DNA of 64,000 bases, from positions 496,001 to 560,000 of the forward strand of contig CAWJRN010000003.1 in assembly GCA_963845265.1 (NCBI GenBank). Direction: 5' to 3'. Below the pieces are notes generated by a model. The model searched no databases. It was not told the DNA's origin and was given only the letters and a program-made list of their open reading frames with translations. Within the stretch, counting starts at the first letter, position 1; each line of letters begins with the position of its first letter. A program made the translations under genes and the position numbers. The DNA is from DYRB01 sp963845265. Its GTDB lineage: Bacteria; Pseudomonadota; Gammaproteobacteria; Chromatiales; Chromatiaceae. Of this stretch, positions 25,468-35,309 are shown piece by piece.

Positions 25468-26510
25468 CCGCGCCAGACCAGGCAGTGCACGCTGAACAGC
25501 GGGGCCTGATCGCTGTCGGCGTCGGCGTCGGTCCATACCTGCTCCGGCTCGAAGCCGGCGCGACGGGCCAGGCGATGAAAGCCTTCGATGCTGTACTTGT
25601 AGGAGCATTCGGTGTGGATCGATTCCCCTTCGCGAAATGCGAACCTGCGCCCGGCGACGGACACCTTCTGCTCCCGGGTGCTGACCAAATGCATCTCGAT
25701 GCGGCTCAACTCGGGGTTGAACCAAGCGCTGTGGCGGAAGCCGGTTAGATCGAAGTCGGCGTCCAACTCGCGATTGATGCGAGCAAGCAGGTTCAGGTTG
25801 AAGTCTGCGGTGACGCCGTCGGCATCGTTGTAGGCGGCCTCCAGGACCTGGTGCTCCTTGACCAGGTCGACGCCAACCAGCAGACGTCCGCCCGAGCCCA
25901 ACAAATCGCCGACTCGGCGAAGGAAGCGCTCGGCATCCGTCGGCTCGAAGTTGCCGACGGACGACCCCGGAAAAAAGGCCGCGCGTGGATGCTCATGGTC
26001 GTCCACCGGCAGCCGGAAGGGCACCGAGTAATCCGCACAGACGGCATGCACTTGCAGCGACGGGAAGGTCGCGGCCAGGGCCTCGGCGGATTGCAGCAGA
26101 TGGTCCTTGGAGATATCCACCGGCATGTAGACCGCGGGCCGCAGCGCCTCCAGCAGGACGCGAATCTTCAGGCTGCTGCCGCTGCCCAACTCGACCAGCA
26201 GCGCGTCACGCCCGAGACGCTCTGCCATGGCCGCCCCATGGCGGCGCAAGATGTCGATCTCGGTGCGGGTGGGGTAGTACTCGGGTAGCTCGCAGATAGC
26301 GTCGAACAAGTGCGACCCGTGGGCGTCGTAGAAATATTTCGGCGATAGGCGCTTTTGCGGCAGAGCCAGGCCCTGGTGCACATCCGCGCGCATGTCCGCC
26401 GACGTCGGATGCAGATCGTGAAAATGGACCTGCGCCGTTGCATCGTCGGCGTCGGTTTGCCGCGTAGAGGTCTCGCTGGAACTGCCCGTCGAGGCTGTTT
26501 GGTCGCGCAT
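25464..26510 (-). CDS. egtD: EgtD-type L-histidine N-alpha-methyltransferase (operon gene 1)
   Basis: A 348-residue protein; ATG 26510 is preceded by AAAGGAAACC. EgtD enzymes trimethylate the alpha-amino group of histidine to hercynine with SAM, the first step of ergothioneine synthesis; relatives act on other amino acids. Seen: LSPKYFYDAHGSHLFDAICE, LPEYYPTRTEIDIL, the SAM motif VELGSGSSLKIRVLL, and RAAFFPGSSVGNFEP, all family hallmarks at the usual spacing. Length is close to the ~320 normal, with a longer N-terminus rich in Ser/Thr. It is the first gene of a minus-strand operon (oxygenase, methyltransferase, transporter, methyltransferase). No egtB is present, so the final product may not be ergothioneine. 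Confidence 0.88.
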   Translation of the reverse strand: MRDQTASTGSSSETSTRQTDADDATAQVHFHDLHPTSADMRADVHQGLALPQKRLSPKYFYDAHGSHLFDAICELPEYYPTRTEIDILRRHGAAMAERLGRDALLVELGSGSSLKIRVLLEALRPAVYMPVDISKDHLLQSAEALAATFPSLQVHAVCADYSVPFRLPVDDHEHPRAAFFPGSSVGNFEPTDAERFLRRVGDLLGSGGRLLVGVDLVKEHQVLEAAYNDADGVTADFNLNLLARINRELDADFDLTGFRHSAWFNPELSRIEMHLVSTREQKVSVAGRRFAFREGESIHTECSYKYSIEGFHRLARRAGFEPEQVWTDADADSDQAPLFSVHCLVWRG

Positions 26511-27268
26511 CTTCAGTGGTTTCCTTTGGATCGTAATGACGCGGCGCGTTGCCGCCGCTAAAGCAGGCCTATGTTCGGTGCTGACCGGGAGTGGGAGAGC
26601 AGAGATGAAGCGTCCATGGAAGGAATCCGCTCCAAAATGTGGAGGTAGGCCGAACCGACTATGCCAAAGCAACTGTCTGAGGGCGGTTTTGGCGAACTGG
26701 CCCGCACGCCGAGCTTTCAAGACCCCCGAGACTACGTGGAAATGTCGGTGAATGATAAGAAATTCAACCGCAGCTTGATCGTCCTTTACGATCGGCCTCG
26801 GGAGACATGGAATCTGTGGCTTTGGGCATGCTCGCGAGGTCTAGGCACGGCTGGCCAGCGGCGACGATGGTCACCAGTCCGCCGTCGCCGGCACGATGAC
26901 GGACGGATCCGAGCCCATTCGGTTCAGCTGCCGATGAGCCTATCTCGGTTCGGAGCGACTTTCGCTGAACAGGCGGGAAAACACCAGATCGACTCCGGCG
27001 ACGTCGTTTCGGGCGCGGCGGCTAGTGTGGTCGTGTGGATTCGAGCGCCGAATCACACATCGGCAGCAGCGCGTCGGTAGGCTGGCCCTTACGTGTCGCC
27101 TCGGTCAGGCTCTCCAGGGCCAGCCGCGCAACTTGGGCTTGACCCCGGAGCTGGGCAAGGGCACTCCTCAGCCCGGATTTAACACCTATAGTGAGAATAC
27201 CTTTGTGAATCATTGTCTTGAACCATCTTCATCTGTCGTTCTGGCACAACATGGTTGCTGGCTCTGCG
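26511..27268. other. Non-coding stretch upstream of the EgtD operon
   Basis: No convincing gene on either strand. The region directly upstream of 26510 must hold the operon promoter, but I see no confident -35/-10 pair. Confidence 0.5.
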
Positions 27269-27415
27269 CTAGATAACGGTGGTCTCTGTTTTCCCGGGTC
27301 GATCGTGAATCCCCAACGCATCGTAGAGGGCCTGCTGGCGCGGTTCGGGCCGCGATGCCTTGCGCACATGGACGGTCCTGCCGTCGGCGCGTTTGAGCTC
27401 GACGGTGACGCGATC
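27269..27415 (-). pseudogene. Transposase C-terminal remnant (IS1634-like)
   Basis: The minus-strand reading VTVELKRADGRTVHVRKASR then LYDALGIHDRPGKTETTVI and stop resembles the C-terminus of IS4/IS1634-group transposases as I remember them. About 48 residues remain with no catalytic motif. Confidence 0.35.
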
Positions 27416-27444
27416 CTGACCGGCATTCGGTTGAGGTCTGCGCA

Positions 27445-27639
27445 GGGGAGCGCTTGGTCGCGCACAGGACGCGTGCCGTGCGCGTACTCGAAACCGCCAG
27501 CCTACCGACCTTCTACCTGCCGCGCGACGATATCCGTATGAACTTGCTGGATCCTGCGGGCGAACACAGCTTCTGCGAGTGGAAAGGGCATGTGGATGGC
27601 TGCGAAAACCCGCGCATAGTTGGCGGATACCAGGGGTAG
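27445..27639 (+). pseudogene. DUF427 domain remnant
   Basis: The frame LVAHRTRAVRVLETASLP, FYLPRDDIRMNLLDPAG and HSFCEWKGHVDG has the DUF427 signature (VLETSxPPxYYLP...SFCEWKG). After EWKG the sequence diverges, the usual AW.YP segment is missing and the frame ends at 27639. A truncated copy. From 27640 to 28072 I see no gene. Confidence 0.55.
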
Positions 27640-28072
27640 TCGCCACCGAGGGCGGCGAAGACCAGAAGAACGCAACATGTGCTGCCGCCACAGTCTGCCA
27701 TCGACCCCAAGCTGCCGCCCGAACTTGGAGCTTGCGGGTCAGCTTACCGATTCAGACCGGACCTTCCAAAGCAATCAAAGCCCAAAAGGTGGTAGCGAGG
27801 TGTTGGCGAACACGTTGCTGTTGCTCTGTCACAGGACGATGGCTAGGATGCATGAGGGCTGGCTCCTCGGGTGCTTGCTGTGGCTTCCGCAATCTCCAGC
27901 CTATCATCCGAGCCAACCCGCCCCTATTTCTTCTTGGATTATCAGTCGCTCGTGCTTGAGCAAGAGCCATTCGACTCCGATCCTTTTCTGCTCTTAACTG
28001 CAGGTGACGATAAGCCCGATCAAAGTTCAACATACTGTCGGCAGAACCCAATTACCCGCTCAGAGAAACGAT

Positions 28073-29176
28073 ATGCCAGATGTAAAAGACGTCCTATTCA
28101 GTCCCTATTCGCTTGGCGACCTGCAGCTGCCCAATCGAGTTATCATGGCGCCGCTCACTCGATCGCGAGCGAAACAGCCAGGGGACATTCCGTGGGAGCT
28201 GAACGCGACCTATTACGCACAACGTGCCAGTGCAGGACTCATCATTGCTGAGGCGACGCAGATATCTCCCCAAGGCAAGGGCTATGCATTCACGCCGGGG
28301 ATATACTCCGACGAACAGGTCAACGGCTGGCGCAAAGTGACGTCAGCGGTGCACGACAAGGGAGGGCTAATCGTTCTGCAGCTCTGGCATGTCGGTCGGA
28401 TCTCGCGCCCAGAGCTGCAACCGAACGGTCAGCAGCCAGTCGCACCCTCGGCGATCAAACCCGAGGGGGCCCAGACTTTCATAGACGAAAACTCGGGCAT
28501 GGTCGATATCTTGGAACCCCGTGCCCTGACGACTCCCGAAATTCCGAGCGTCGTCGACCAATACCGACATGCTGCGGAGAACGCCAAGCGCGCCGGCTTC
28601 GACGGTGTTGAGATTCACGGCGCCAACGGCTATCTCATTGACCAGTTCATCCGCAGCAGGTCCAATCGGCGCAGCGACGACTACGGCGGTTCAATCGAGA
28701 ACCGCCTCCGTTTTCCGAGGATGGTTGTCGAAGCGGTCGTGGGCGTGTGGGGTGGCAAGCGCACGGGAATACGGCTGTCCCCTACCGGTACTTTCAATGA
28801 CATGCACGACGATGACCCGGTCGCGACGTATGGAGCGCTGGGCGGTCATTTGAACGACAGCGGCATTGCATACATCGAGGTCGTTGAGGACTCCTTCCAA
28901 GGCAACGAGGTGAACGGACGTCCTGAACCGGTCATCAACGCCATACGCTCAGCGTTCACCGGTACGTACATTGCCAATGGCAATTATACTGCTGACGAGG
29001 CGCGCAGACGCATCCAGGACGGTTTGTGTGACTTGGTAAGTTTTGGTCGCCCCTTTATCTCCAACCCGGACTTGGCAAAGCGATTGCGCCTCGGCGCGCC
29101 TCTGAACGAATATGATCCGAATACTTTTTACGGTGGCGATGAACATGGATATACGGATTATCCTGTGCTCAGGTGA
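28073..29176 (+). CDS. Old Yellow Enzyme-family alkene reductase
   Basis: A 367-residue FMN-dependent NAD(P)H:flavin oxidoreductase of the NemA/OYE group, reducing activated C=C bonds. ATG 28073 was chosen over an upstream in-frame ATG because it gives the standard start (LFSPYSLGDLQLPNRVIMAP). Visible hallmarks: LTRSRA after the first strand, QLWHVGRIS, the substrate-binding HGANGYLIDQF with the H..N pair in FDGVEIHGAN, DDYGGSIENR, and the phosphate-binding FGRPFISNPDLAKR near the C-terminus. Length matches the family. It stands alone between mobile-element debris and the S9 peptidase. Confidence 0.93.
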   Translation: MPDVKDVLFSPYSLGDLQLPNRVIMAPLTRSRAKQPGDIPWELNATYYAQRASAGLIIAEATQISPQGKGYAFTPGIYSDEQVNGWRKVTSAVHDKGGLIVLQLWHVGRISRPELQPNGQQPVAPSAIKPEGAQTFIDENSGMVDILEPRALTTPEIPSVVDQYRHAAENAKRAGFDGVEIHGANGYLIDQFIRSRSNRRSDDYGGSIENRLRFPRMVVEAVVGVWGGKRTGIRLSPTGTFNDMHDDDPVATYGALGGHLNDSGIAYIEVVEDSFQGNEVNGRPEPVINAIRSAFTGTYIANGNYTADEARRRIQDGLCDLVSFGRPFISNPDLAKRLRLGAPLNEYDPNTFYGGDEHGYTDYPVLR

Positions 29177-29543
29177 AGCAGTTGGCGGCCCGGGTGCCGA
29201 AGTCGCAGATCAATCTGACATGTTTCCATGGGTATTCGCCTGCAACAGCAGCTACCGGGGGTGGTCTTGTTGGACTAAATGAAAGCCGACGGGCAACGAC
29301 CGCTGACAGAATGTAACTGCCGTTCTTTGTTTTCCAGGGAATGGCGGTAGTTGGCCAACTCCGGGCGGCCGAGGATTCCCCGCTCACTGGCCGCCACTGG
29401 GACAGACCTGCCGGCGGTATCGCTGTCGCCAATCCCAAGGGTCGACTCCAAAGCGGGCTCGGAAATTGCAGCTCACGTCCGAGGCCACGGACTTCCAACA
29501 GATCAGCCGTGGAGGCAGTGTTGTTGCGGCGGGGCGTTGCACA
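29177..29543. other. Intergenic region between convergent genes
   Basis: 367 bases between the reductase and peptidase 3' ends. It contains GC-rich sequence resembling short pieces found elsewhere in the window (CCCGCTCACTGGCCG-like, compare about 21178) but no gene and no clear terminator hairpin. Confidence 0.5.
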
Positions 29544-31463
29544 TCAGTCTGTCATCACCTTATCCATAGCTCGGGGCTTCGGGTAAGCGTCCGTCAACGC
29601 CCTAAAGAACTGAATCATTCGCTCGCGGTACAGAACGCGGTTCTCGACGTGGGTGAATTCATGCCCTTCCTCGTATTGGAAATACTCTACCGGAACGGCT
29701 TTCTTTTGGAACGTCTCGATGAGCATTCTCGATTGCGCGATAGGCACCCGAGGGTCATGGATGCCCTGATGGATCTGCAGCGCGGTGACGATCCTGTCGA
29801 CGTGATGGAGCGGTGAAATCGCCTTGGCGCGTGCCGGTTCCCGGGCCGGATCGAAGCCCAACTCACGGATGAACTGAGGACGGACCGGGTCCGGTAGTCC
29901 CTGGAAAAAGCTCCCAATGTCCGAGATCCCGGAGATTTCCACCGCACCGTCGAAGGCCGTTGGGTACTGAATAATGGCGGAGAGAACGGAGAAACCTCCG
30001 AAGGAACCGCCCGCGATGAACCGCGGACGGTCGGCGACGAAATCGAGTCCGGCGGCAAACTCCGACACGGCGAGCAGATCGCGGATGTGGGCGCCGCCCC
30101 AGTCGCTGTTGCCCATGTCTTGGAATACCTTGCCGAATCCGCTCGATCCCCGCACGTTGGGTAGCACGACAACGAAGCCCGCGTTGGCCAGCCGCTGAAG
30201 GCTGCTGGAGTAGACGGGGTCCTCATGTTCGTCCGGTCCGCCGTGAACCCAGAGCAGCAAGGGCAGGGGCCGCTCCGAGCTCGCTTGTGAGGGGATCAAG
30301 ATATGGGTTGGGATCTCGGTTCCGTCGAAGCTCTTGACCCTATATGACCGGTAGCGGGCGAACGCCCCCTCGGGTAAACCGGTTTCGTTCGTGTCGAGCA
30401 GCAGGCGCGTCTGGCCGCGCTCGGAAACGGACAGCCGGGCCGGCCGCCCATCCTCTGTGACGATGACGGCGCGATCTGCGCTGTTCTTGGCCAGCACGAT
30501 AGTCCTGATGTCCTCGGGCTTCGCCCCGAGCGGCACGGGATCCCAATCGGCATCGCCACGCCGCCGATAGAGTTCGGCGACCATTTGCAGCCCGTTGCGG
30601 TAGGAGAGCGCCAAGAGGCCCATGTTGTTTTTTTGGAACCCGTTGATGTCCTCCCTCACCGGAAGGTCGACGGGGCGAAGGCCGGAGCGTCGATCCCAGC
30701 TCCAGAGCCGAAACCGGTCCCCTGACCTGTTGGCGAGGAAATGCACGGTCTCGCCGACGAACTGAGGCTGCTTGACCTGGATCCCTTGCTCGCGCAGCAG
30801 CCACTCGATGTCGCCGTCCTGCAAGTCCACCATGCCCAGGTGCCGTTCTCCGTTGGCGATGTATCGTTCGATCAGCAGCCGCCTGCCGTCGTCGGACAGG
30901 TCGTGGCAAAAGAGTCTGGCGTTATCGGTTACGAAAAGGGTTCGGGCCTCGCCGGTGGAGGTCGAAATTCCTACGATGCGCGTGTCGCCCCAGATGTGGT
31001 GGCCCCGCGCGGCGTAGATGACGGCACCGTCCGGGGAGAATGCACAGGGAATATCCAACTGGCCGCGGGGCGTGGGCACCAAATACGCGCCGGTGTCGAT
31101 GTCGACGATATGGAGCTTGCGGCGCTCGTCGCCCAGCGGGTCGCAGGTGAACGCCAAGCGCTTTTCCTGGTGGTCCGGGACGGCTGCCTTGACATCAACG
31201 CATGAGGGCGCGAATAGCGCCTGAGGCGCACCCATGCCGCTCTCGAGATCGTAACGGACAATCTCAAGCCTCCCCTGCCATGGCTCAATCGTCGCGTATA
31301 AATGGGTGGCGTCGAGATTGAGAGACACTCCGCCCAGCTCGGTCAGCCGATCGTAGGCCAACGCGTCTTCCAGCTCGGGACCAGCCCCCGCAGGAGTCGC
31401 GGCCGCTGCATTGGCGACCACGAATGTCCATAATGCCAGCGCCCTTCTTGTCAGCGTGTCCAC
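29544..31463 (-). CDS. S9-family serine peptidase (prolyl oligopeptidase-like)
   Basis: A 639-residue protein with a GTG start at 31463 and an N-terminal signal peptide (ALALWTFVVANAAAATPAGA), so periplasmic or secreted. Residues ~40-370 form the beta-propeller; the alpha/beta-hydrolase domain starts near VKSFDGTEIPTHILIPS and contains the nucleophile in FIAGGSFGGFSVLSA (GxSxGG), with the acidic residue in GIHDPRVPIAQS and the histidine in YEEGHEFTH. LLLWVHGGPDEHEDP is the oxyanion-loop HGGP signature. All catalytic positions are present. It cleaves peptides, usually after proline; the physiological substrate is unknown. Monocistronic. Confidence 0.92.
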   Translation of the reverse strand: MDTLTRRALALWTFVVANAAAATPAGAGPELEDALAYDRLTELGGVSLNLDATHLYATIEPWQGRLEIVRYDLESGMGAPQALFAPSCVDVKAAVPDHQEKRLAFTCDPLGDERRKLHIVDIDTGAYLVPTPRGQLDIPCAFSPDGAVIYAARGHHIWGDTRIVGISTSTGEARTLFVTDNARLFCHDLSDDGRRLLIERYIANGERHLGMVDLQDGDIEWLLREQGIQVKQPQFVGETVHFLANRSGDRFRLWSWDRRSGLRPVDLPVREDINGFQKNNMGLLALSYRNGLQMVAELYRRRGDADWDPVPLGAKPEDIRTIVLAKNSADRAVIVTEDGRPARLSVSERGQTRLLLDTNETGLPEGAFARYRSYRVKSFDGTEIPTHILIPSQASSERPLPLLLWVHGGPDEHEDPVYSSSLQRLANAGFVVVLPNVRGSSGFGKVFQDMGNSDWGGAHIRDLLAVSEFAAGLDFVADRPRFIAGGSFGGFSVLSAIIQYPTAFDGAVEISGISDIGSFFQGLPDPVRPQFIRELGFDPAREPARAKAISPLHHVDRIVTALQIHQGIHDPRVPIAQSRMLIETFQKKAVPVEYFQYEEGHEFTHVENRVLYRERMIQFFRALTDAYPKPRAMDKVMTD

Positions 31464-31740
31464 TGTCGACGGCCTCCCCAGTTCGGAATTTCATTCTCGC
31501 CCCGTTGGTCAGTGGCCGCAGACGGCCTACGAGACACGCTCGCGTCGGTTCCCCTGATTGGCGGCTCCTGGATGTGGATTCAACCTGCCAGCCAGGGCAA
31601 CGCCTCACTCTGCGACAGGTTGAGGCTGTAGGGGGTCACCCGTCGGCCCTGGCCACGGCCGGGTGAAACCGGCCACTTGCAGGCACTGGTGCTTCGTTGG
31701 CCGGGGTCCGCAGTCGCGTGGGCGCATCTGCGGTAGTTCC

Positions 31741-31863
31741 GTCGCGCCCGTACGCCGTGACGGCGGCGCGCAGCGGCGCATGAGGCGCCAGCACCCCATG
31801 GTAACGGTGGCGATGCCGACGCGGCGGCGGGACCAACGCGGTGAGCCGCTCGAGCAGTGTCGA
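31741..31863 (-). pseudogene. Second IS91-family transposase C-terminal remnant
   Basis: On the minus strand LLERLTALVPPPRRHRHRYH then GVLAPHAPLRAAVTAYGRD, the diagnostic C-terminal signature of IS91/IS801 transposases. It is clearly better preserved than the remnant at 21003. The remainder of the element is absent; flanking bases 31640-31740 share a GTGCTTCGxTGGCCG-type segment with about 16665. Confidence 0.6.
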
Positions 31864-32098
31864 CGGCGGTGAGGGACAGCGCGGTGCGGTCGTCCGGCTG
31901 GGGTTTCGGCAACCGGTAGATGACCCGATCGGCTCTGGAAAGTGCGGGTCGGCGAAAAAGGATTATAAAAACTGGCTTATTAGGATTAAAAAATATGCGC
32001 CTGGGTAATTTACTCTGGCCGGGGAGGCTGACGAATCTAGCCCCCCCGATTCGATGCCCCATGCCGCGGATCAAGCCGGCATCAGGCCCTTTGTTACA

Positions 32099-32659
32099 AT
32101 GACCGACTCCGTTCCACCCCTGGCCTTGCCCGTGAAAAATCCTCTGACCCTGTTGCTCCAGTTACTGGGCAGGCCTTCAGACACGCGTCCCAGACTCACC
32201 GCCATCTACCATTGTGCGGCGGCCGGCGAGCCGCTGATCGCCACCGCCCAGGCCGAGGTGGTCAGCGGCAAAGGTCTGCTCGGCGACCGCTACAGCCGGG
32301 ACGCCGGCTTCTGGCACCGGGTGGACAGCTGTCAGCTGACCCTGATCACCGAGCATGAACTGGCCCGGGTGCGCCGCGCCGGCACGGTGGCGGTGGACAG
32401 CGGCCAGCATCGGCGCAACCTGGTGGTGGCCGGCGTCACGCCTAAGCAGTTGGCTGGCCGCAGTTTCCAGATTGGCGATGCCCTGTTTGCCTACCACAAG
32501 CCCCGGCCACCCTGCGGTTACATCGACACCGTGGCCGGCAAGGGCATGGCCAAGGCGTTGGGCAGGCACAGTGGGGCGTGTCTCAAGGTGATTCGTGGTG
32601 GGAGCATTCGGGTGGGGGATGCGCTGGTGTGGCAGTCTGATATATCGGCGTCGGCCTAA
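32099..32659 (+). CDS. MOSC domain protein
   Basis: A 186-residue protein starting MTDSVPPLALPVKNPLT. The MOSC domain (about residues 40-185) shows VSGKGLLGDRYSRDAGFWH, CQLTLITEHELARV, RRNLVVAGVTPKQLAGRSFQ and PCGYIDTVAGKGM, where the conserved cysteine lies. MOSC domains bind molybdenum or sulfur carriers; stand-alone bacterial members resemble YiiM and may reduce N-hydroxylated compounds. Nothing next to it hints at a partner; the molybdenum hydroxylase operon is 18 kb away. Confidence 0.88.
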   Translation: MTDSVPPLALPVKNPLTLLLQLLGRPSDTRPRLTAIYHCAAAGEPLIATAQAEVVSGKGLLGDRYSRDAGFWHRVDSCQLTLITEHELARVRRAGTVAVDSGQHRRNLVVAGVTPKQLAGRSFQIGDALFAYHKPRPPCGYIDTVAGKGMAKALGRHSGACLKVIRGGSIRVGDALVWQSDISASA

Positions 32660-32839
32660 AGAGCTGCGGCGTTGTAGCTTCCCATTCCGGGAGAGGAGGC
32701 GCGTCCTTGTGTCATGACGTGTGGAAAAGGATATTGCCCTCTGAACAACGAATGCGCATCGGCGACGGAGTCGGGTAGAAATACGGTGCGCGCAACCTTA
32801 GGCTCGGGCTTGGCTGTGTCGGCGTTTCCGCTGTACGTG

Positions 32840-33800
32840 CCCGTTTAGCCCCAACCATAGCCCACGTTTCCGCAAGCCCCCCTCTCATCCCGGACGGTCG
32901 GTTTTCCCGAGTCCGGTTGGCGGCCAGTGAGCAGCCGTTTATTCACCGCCAAGCCTTCCCGCGCAGACCGGTGCTTAAGTACGCGCTCACATACACCCCG
33001 TCTCCGCACGGTTTACTCAACGACTATCCCAAGGCTCTGTGTCCACCGTTGATTGGGCACTGCGTCCCATGGTGGTGTCGACCGGTGGGCACTCACTTTA
33101 CCGAGAGCCCCTTTGCCCGAGGGTCGGTGTCACCGCCACTCGGCACGGGACTGTAACCCGTGTCGCCGGGCATTACCCCGGTTTTCTCGCTACTACGGAC
33201 TCATGCGCCGGACCTCAATCCTCTCACGGTCTCGGTTCTACCCTTGTACCCTGAGTCTTTGCAGGTTGCTGCGCGCCCCTGCTGGAAGGAGGCCCTTCCC
33301 GGCGTTATCTCCGCGAATCTTTCTCCAGGTGCCTGCCCTTACCCCGGTAGCCCCTGCGGTGCACGTGCTCGTTACTTCCCGCAGGGCGTTGGCCTTCCCC
33401 CTGTCCTAACAAGGTCGGCACTTAACAAATTCCGCACAACGACTTCGGTGCGGGGGTTGGTTACGAGGCTGCGGTCATTCACTCATGTTCAGGCCCCCGG
33501 GTTTGCTCGCCACCCAGGTCGTTCTCACCGCCGGAGCGGGTCTCTCGACCCAATCCGGGGCAGCCGTGACTTCTACGTCCACGCATATCTCGGTTCGTTA
33601 CCTCACCGAGCAGTGGATATGCTAACCGTCCGAATCGAGCAATTGACGGCAGAGGGACTTTCACCCTCCAAGATTCGCGGCCTCGCCGGCCGCTCCTAGG
33701 AAATTCAACCACCCGAGACCGAGTACTGGGTCCACCTTAGGCGAGTTTGTGGCCAAGGCGGGCGGTCTGGAAGTCGGATGAGACACCCAGCGAGACCGGT
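32840..33800 (-). mobile_element. Group II intron, apparently lacking an intact reverse transcriptase
   Basis: Read on the minus strand the region has a domain I-like motif GAGGGTGAAAGTCCCTC (complement of about 33650-33668), several GTAACGA-type loops, and ATGAGTCCGTAGTAGCGA just before where the intron ORF normally starts. At 33070 an ATG begins a short reading frame (MGRSAQSTVDTEPWDSR) like the start of an intron-encoded RT, then stops. The complement of 32891-32920 folds as a domain V-like hairpin: CCGGAC/GTCCGG stem, two-base CC bulge, upper stem TCGG/CCGA capped by GAAA. RT domains are missing. Ends are approximate. Confidence 0.6.
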
Positions 33801-34289
33801 GGCGGGGTGTATGCAGAGAACGCGCGTGACGAACGGCCCCGATGGGCAGTGGCCCGGGACGGCCGGGCGCGCGGCCCACTGGCGGTCAGCGACCCGTTGC
33901 TGCCGGTCACAGGGGCACCCGGCAGCGACTGCTCAGCCGCGATAACGGACCTTTGTCTGTCACCGGATGGATTCCCGACGACTGCCAAAACCCACAGTTC
34001 AATATGATCCTGCCAAGCGTCGGTTGAACGCTGTTTGTGATCACTGCCAACCCTGAGCCTGAATGGGTGGAACGACCCCGTTCTGGCACTTAATCTTTAT
34101 GGCTGAAGCATCTGGAATGTCGCGGACACCGGCCAGTCCACGTCGCCCTCGGTTGGACGTCTGATGGGATCGGATCAAACGGCGACCTTGAAGTCCTTTC
34201 TAGACTGGAAGCACCAAAAGGAAACGTGATAGGTGGACTGGATGTGCGGCGGATTCGCGAATGCCTGCTCCGGTAAGCTCGCTTAGGCA
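33801..34289. other. No gene seen
   Basis: 489 bases with no supported coding region on either strand and no clear repeat. Confidence 0.5.
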
Positions 34290-35171
34290 TCAAATCGCCT
34301 CCAGCGATTTCCGCTCCACCGAGGACGGCAGCCGCCTTAGTCCCCTCACGCCTGCACCGCCGATCCAGATGGCAACGCCGCGTGGAAGGCGATCGGCGAG
34401 TTCCTCGACATTGGCCCGAATCGCTCCACGGGCGTAACAGGCACTGAATGAGAGCGCCACGGTCGACACCCCTGACCGTTCGACGGCGGCTACGATCTGA
34501 TCGAGCGGGACTTCCGTACCCAGGTTAAGGGTCGTCCTGCCCGCGCGCGTGAGCAGGGCCTCGGCCATCAGCAACCCCAAGGCGTGCTGCTCCCCCGGCA
34601 TGGTCACGAGCAGCACCTCGGGATTTCCTGCGGGACGTCCGACTCGGCTTATGGCCACATCGAGGAAGTGCACGAGCTGTCTGGTCAAGAGGTGCTCCTC
34701 GAAGATCTGGAGCTGTCCGCCTGCCCACAGCTCCCCCACTGCCGTGCTCAACGGTGCAAAGGTGTCAAGCACGAACGAGCGTAGCCCATCACGGGCAAGG
34801 GCCCTCTCCAGGGCGACAGTAAGAGCGGCTATGTCACCGGAAGATGCCAGAGCAATCATCTCGGCGTGCGCAGGTTCGATATCCCGCGGGCTCGATGACA
34901 TCTCTGGCAATGTGGCGGCGAGCTTGTCGAGCGCCTCGTCACCGAGCGGCACCACTTTGCCTGGACGCAACCCCTGATCGAGCATTCGCCGGATCCGCTG
35001 CAGGCGGCGAATCTGCTCGGCGCTGTATACCCGCTCGCCCTTGTCGTTGCGCTCCGGAGTCGGAAACCCATAGCGTCTTTCCCAAATCCGCAGGGTATCC
35101 CGACCGAGACCCGTATCACGCTCTACAGTGCTGATCGCAAACAAGGCTACACCATCTTTGGACTTAGACAT
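34290..35171 (-). CDS. MerR-family regulator with cobalamin-binding domain
   Basis: A 293-residue protein. Residues 10-75 form the MerR winged helix (FAISTVERDTGLGRDTLRIW, ERRYGFPTPERN, GERVYSAEQI). Residues ~95-170 resemble the helical B12-capping domain (WAGGQLQIFEEHLLTRQLVH), and ~180-290 a Rossmann-like cobalamin-binding domain (VLLVTMPGEQHALGLLMAEA, with ExHxxG in place of DxHxxG). This architecture is that of CarH/LitR-type light- and B12-dependent repressors. It is transcribed divergently from a 60-residue gene across a palindrome. I infer that it represses itself and that gene; ligand binding cannot be shown from sequence, and a changed metal-ligand histidine context should be checked. 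Confidence 0.88.
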   Translation of the reverse strand: MSKSKDGVALFAISTVERDTGLGRDTLRIWERRYGFPTPERNDKGERVYSAEQIRRLQRIRRMLDQGLRPGKVVPLGDEALDKLAATLPEMSSSPRDIEPAHAEMIALASSGDIAALTVALERALARDGLRSFVLDTFAPLSTAVGELWAGGQLQIFEEHLLTRQLVHFLDVAISRVGRPAGNPEVLLVTMPGEQHALGLLMAEALLTRAGRTTLNLGTEVPLDQIVAAVERSGVSTVALSFSACYARGAIRANVEELADRLPRGVAIWIGGAGVRGLRRLPSSVERKSLEAI

Positions 35172-35210
35172 AGTGGCGGTACGGAGTGTATCAGGCCAAA
35201 AACTTTCTTG

Positions 35211-35245
35211 TTTGTCCTAGACAAAAAGACTTTAGGGACTATACT
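35211..35245 (+). promoter_or_regulatory. Palindromic operator overlapping a promoter
   Basis: TTTGTCCTAGACAAA (35211-35225) is a perfect 6+6 palindrome with a CTA centre. TAGACA inside it (35218-35223) and TATACT (35240-35245) are spaced 16 bases, a good sigma-70 -35/-10 pair reading toward the 60-residue gene. The operator therefore covers the -35 box. Its position 40 bases from the divergent MerR gene start suggests that MerR binds here. Confidence 0.6.
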
Positions 35246-35309
35246 ACAGTCATGTCGGCAACGCATTGCCGGCAACAGTCCTAAGAAAACTTTGACCGGA
35301 GAGGTAGCT

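Noticed and set aside
26661..27080. Plus-strand open frame of 139 residues starting MPKQLSEGG
   Set aside because: No RBS, biased composition in the second half, no recognisable motif; not enough support for a gene.
33160..33699. A 179-residue plus-strand open frame resembling widespread hypothetical proteins
   Set aside because: It is antisense to the group II intron RNA; such database entries are spurious translations of intron sequence.
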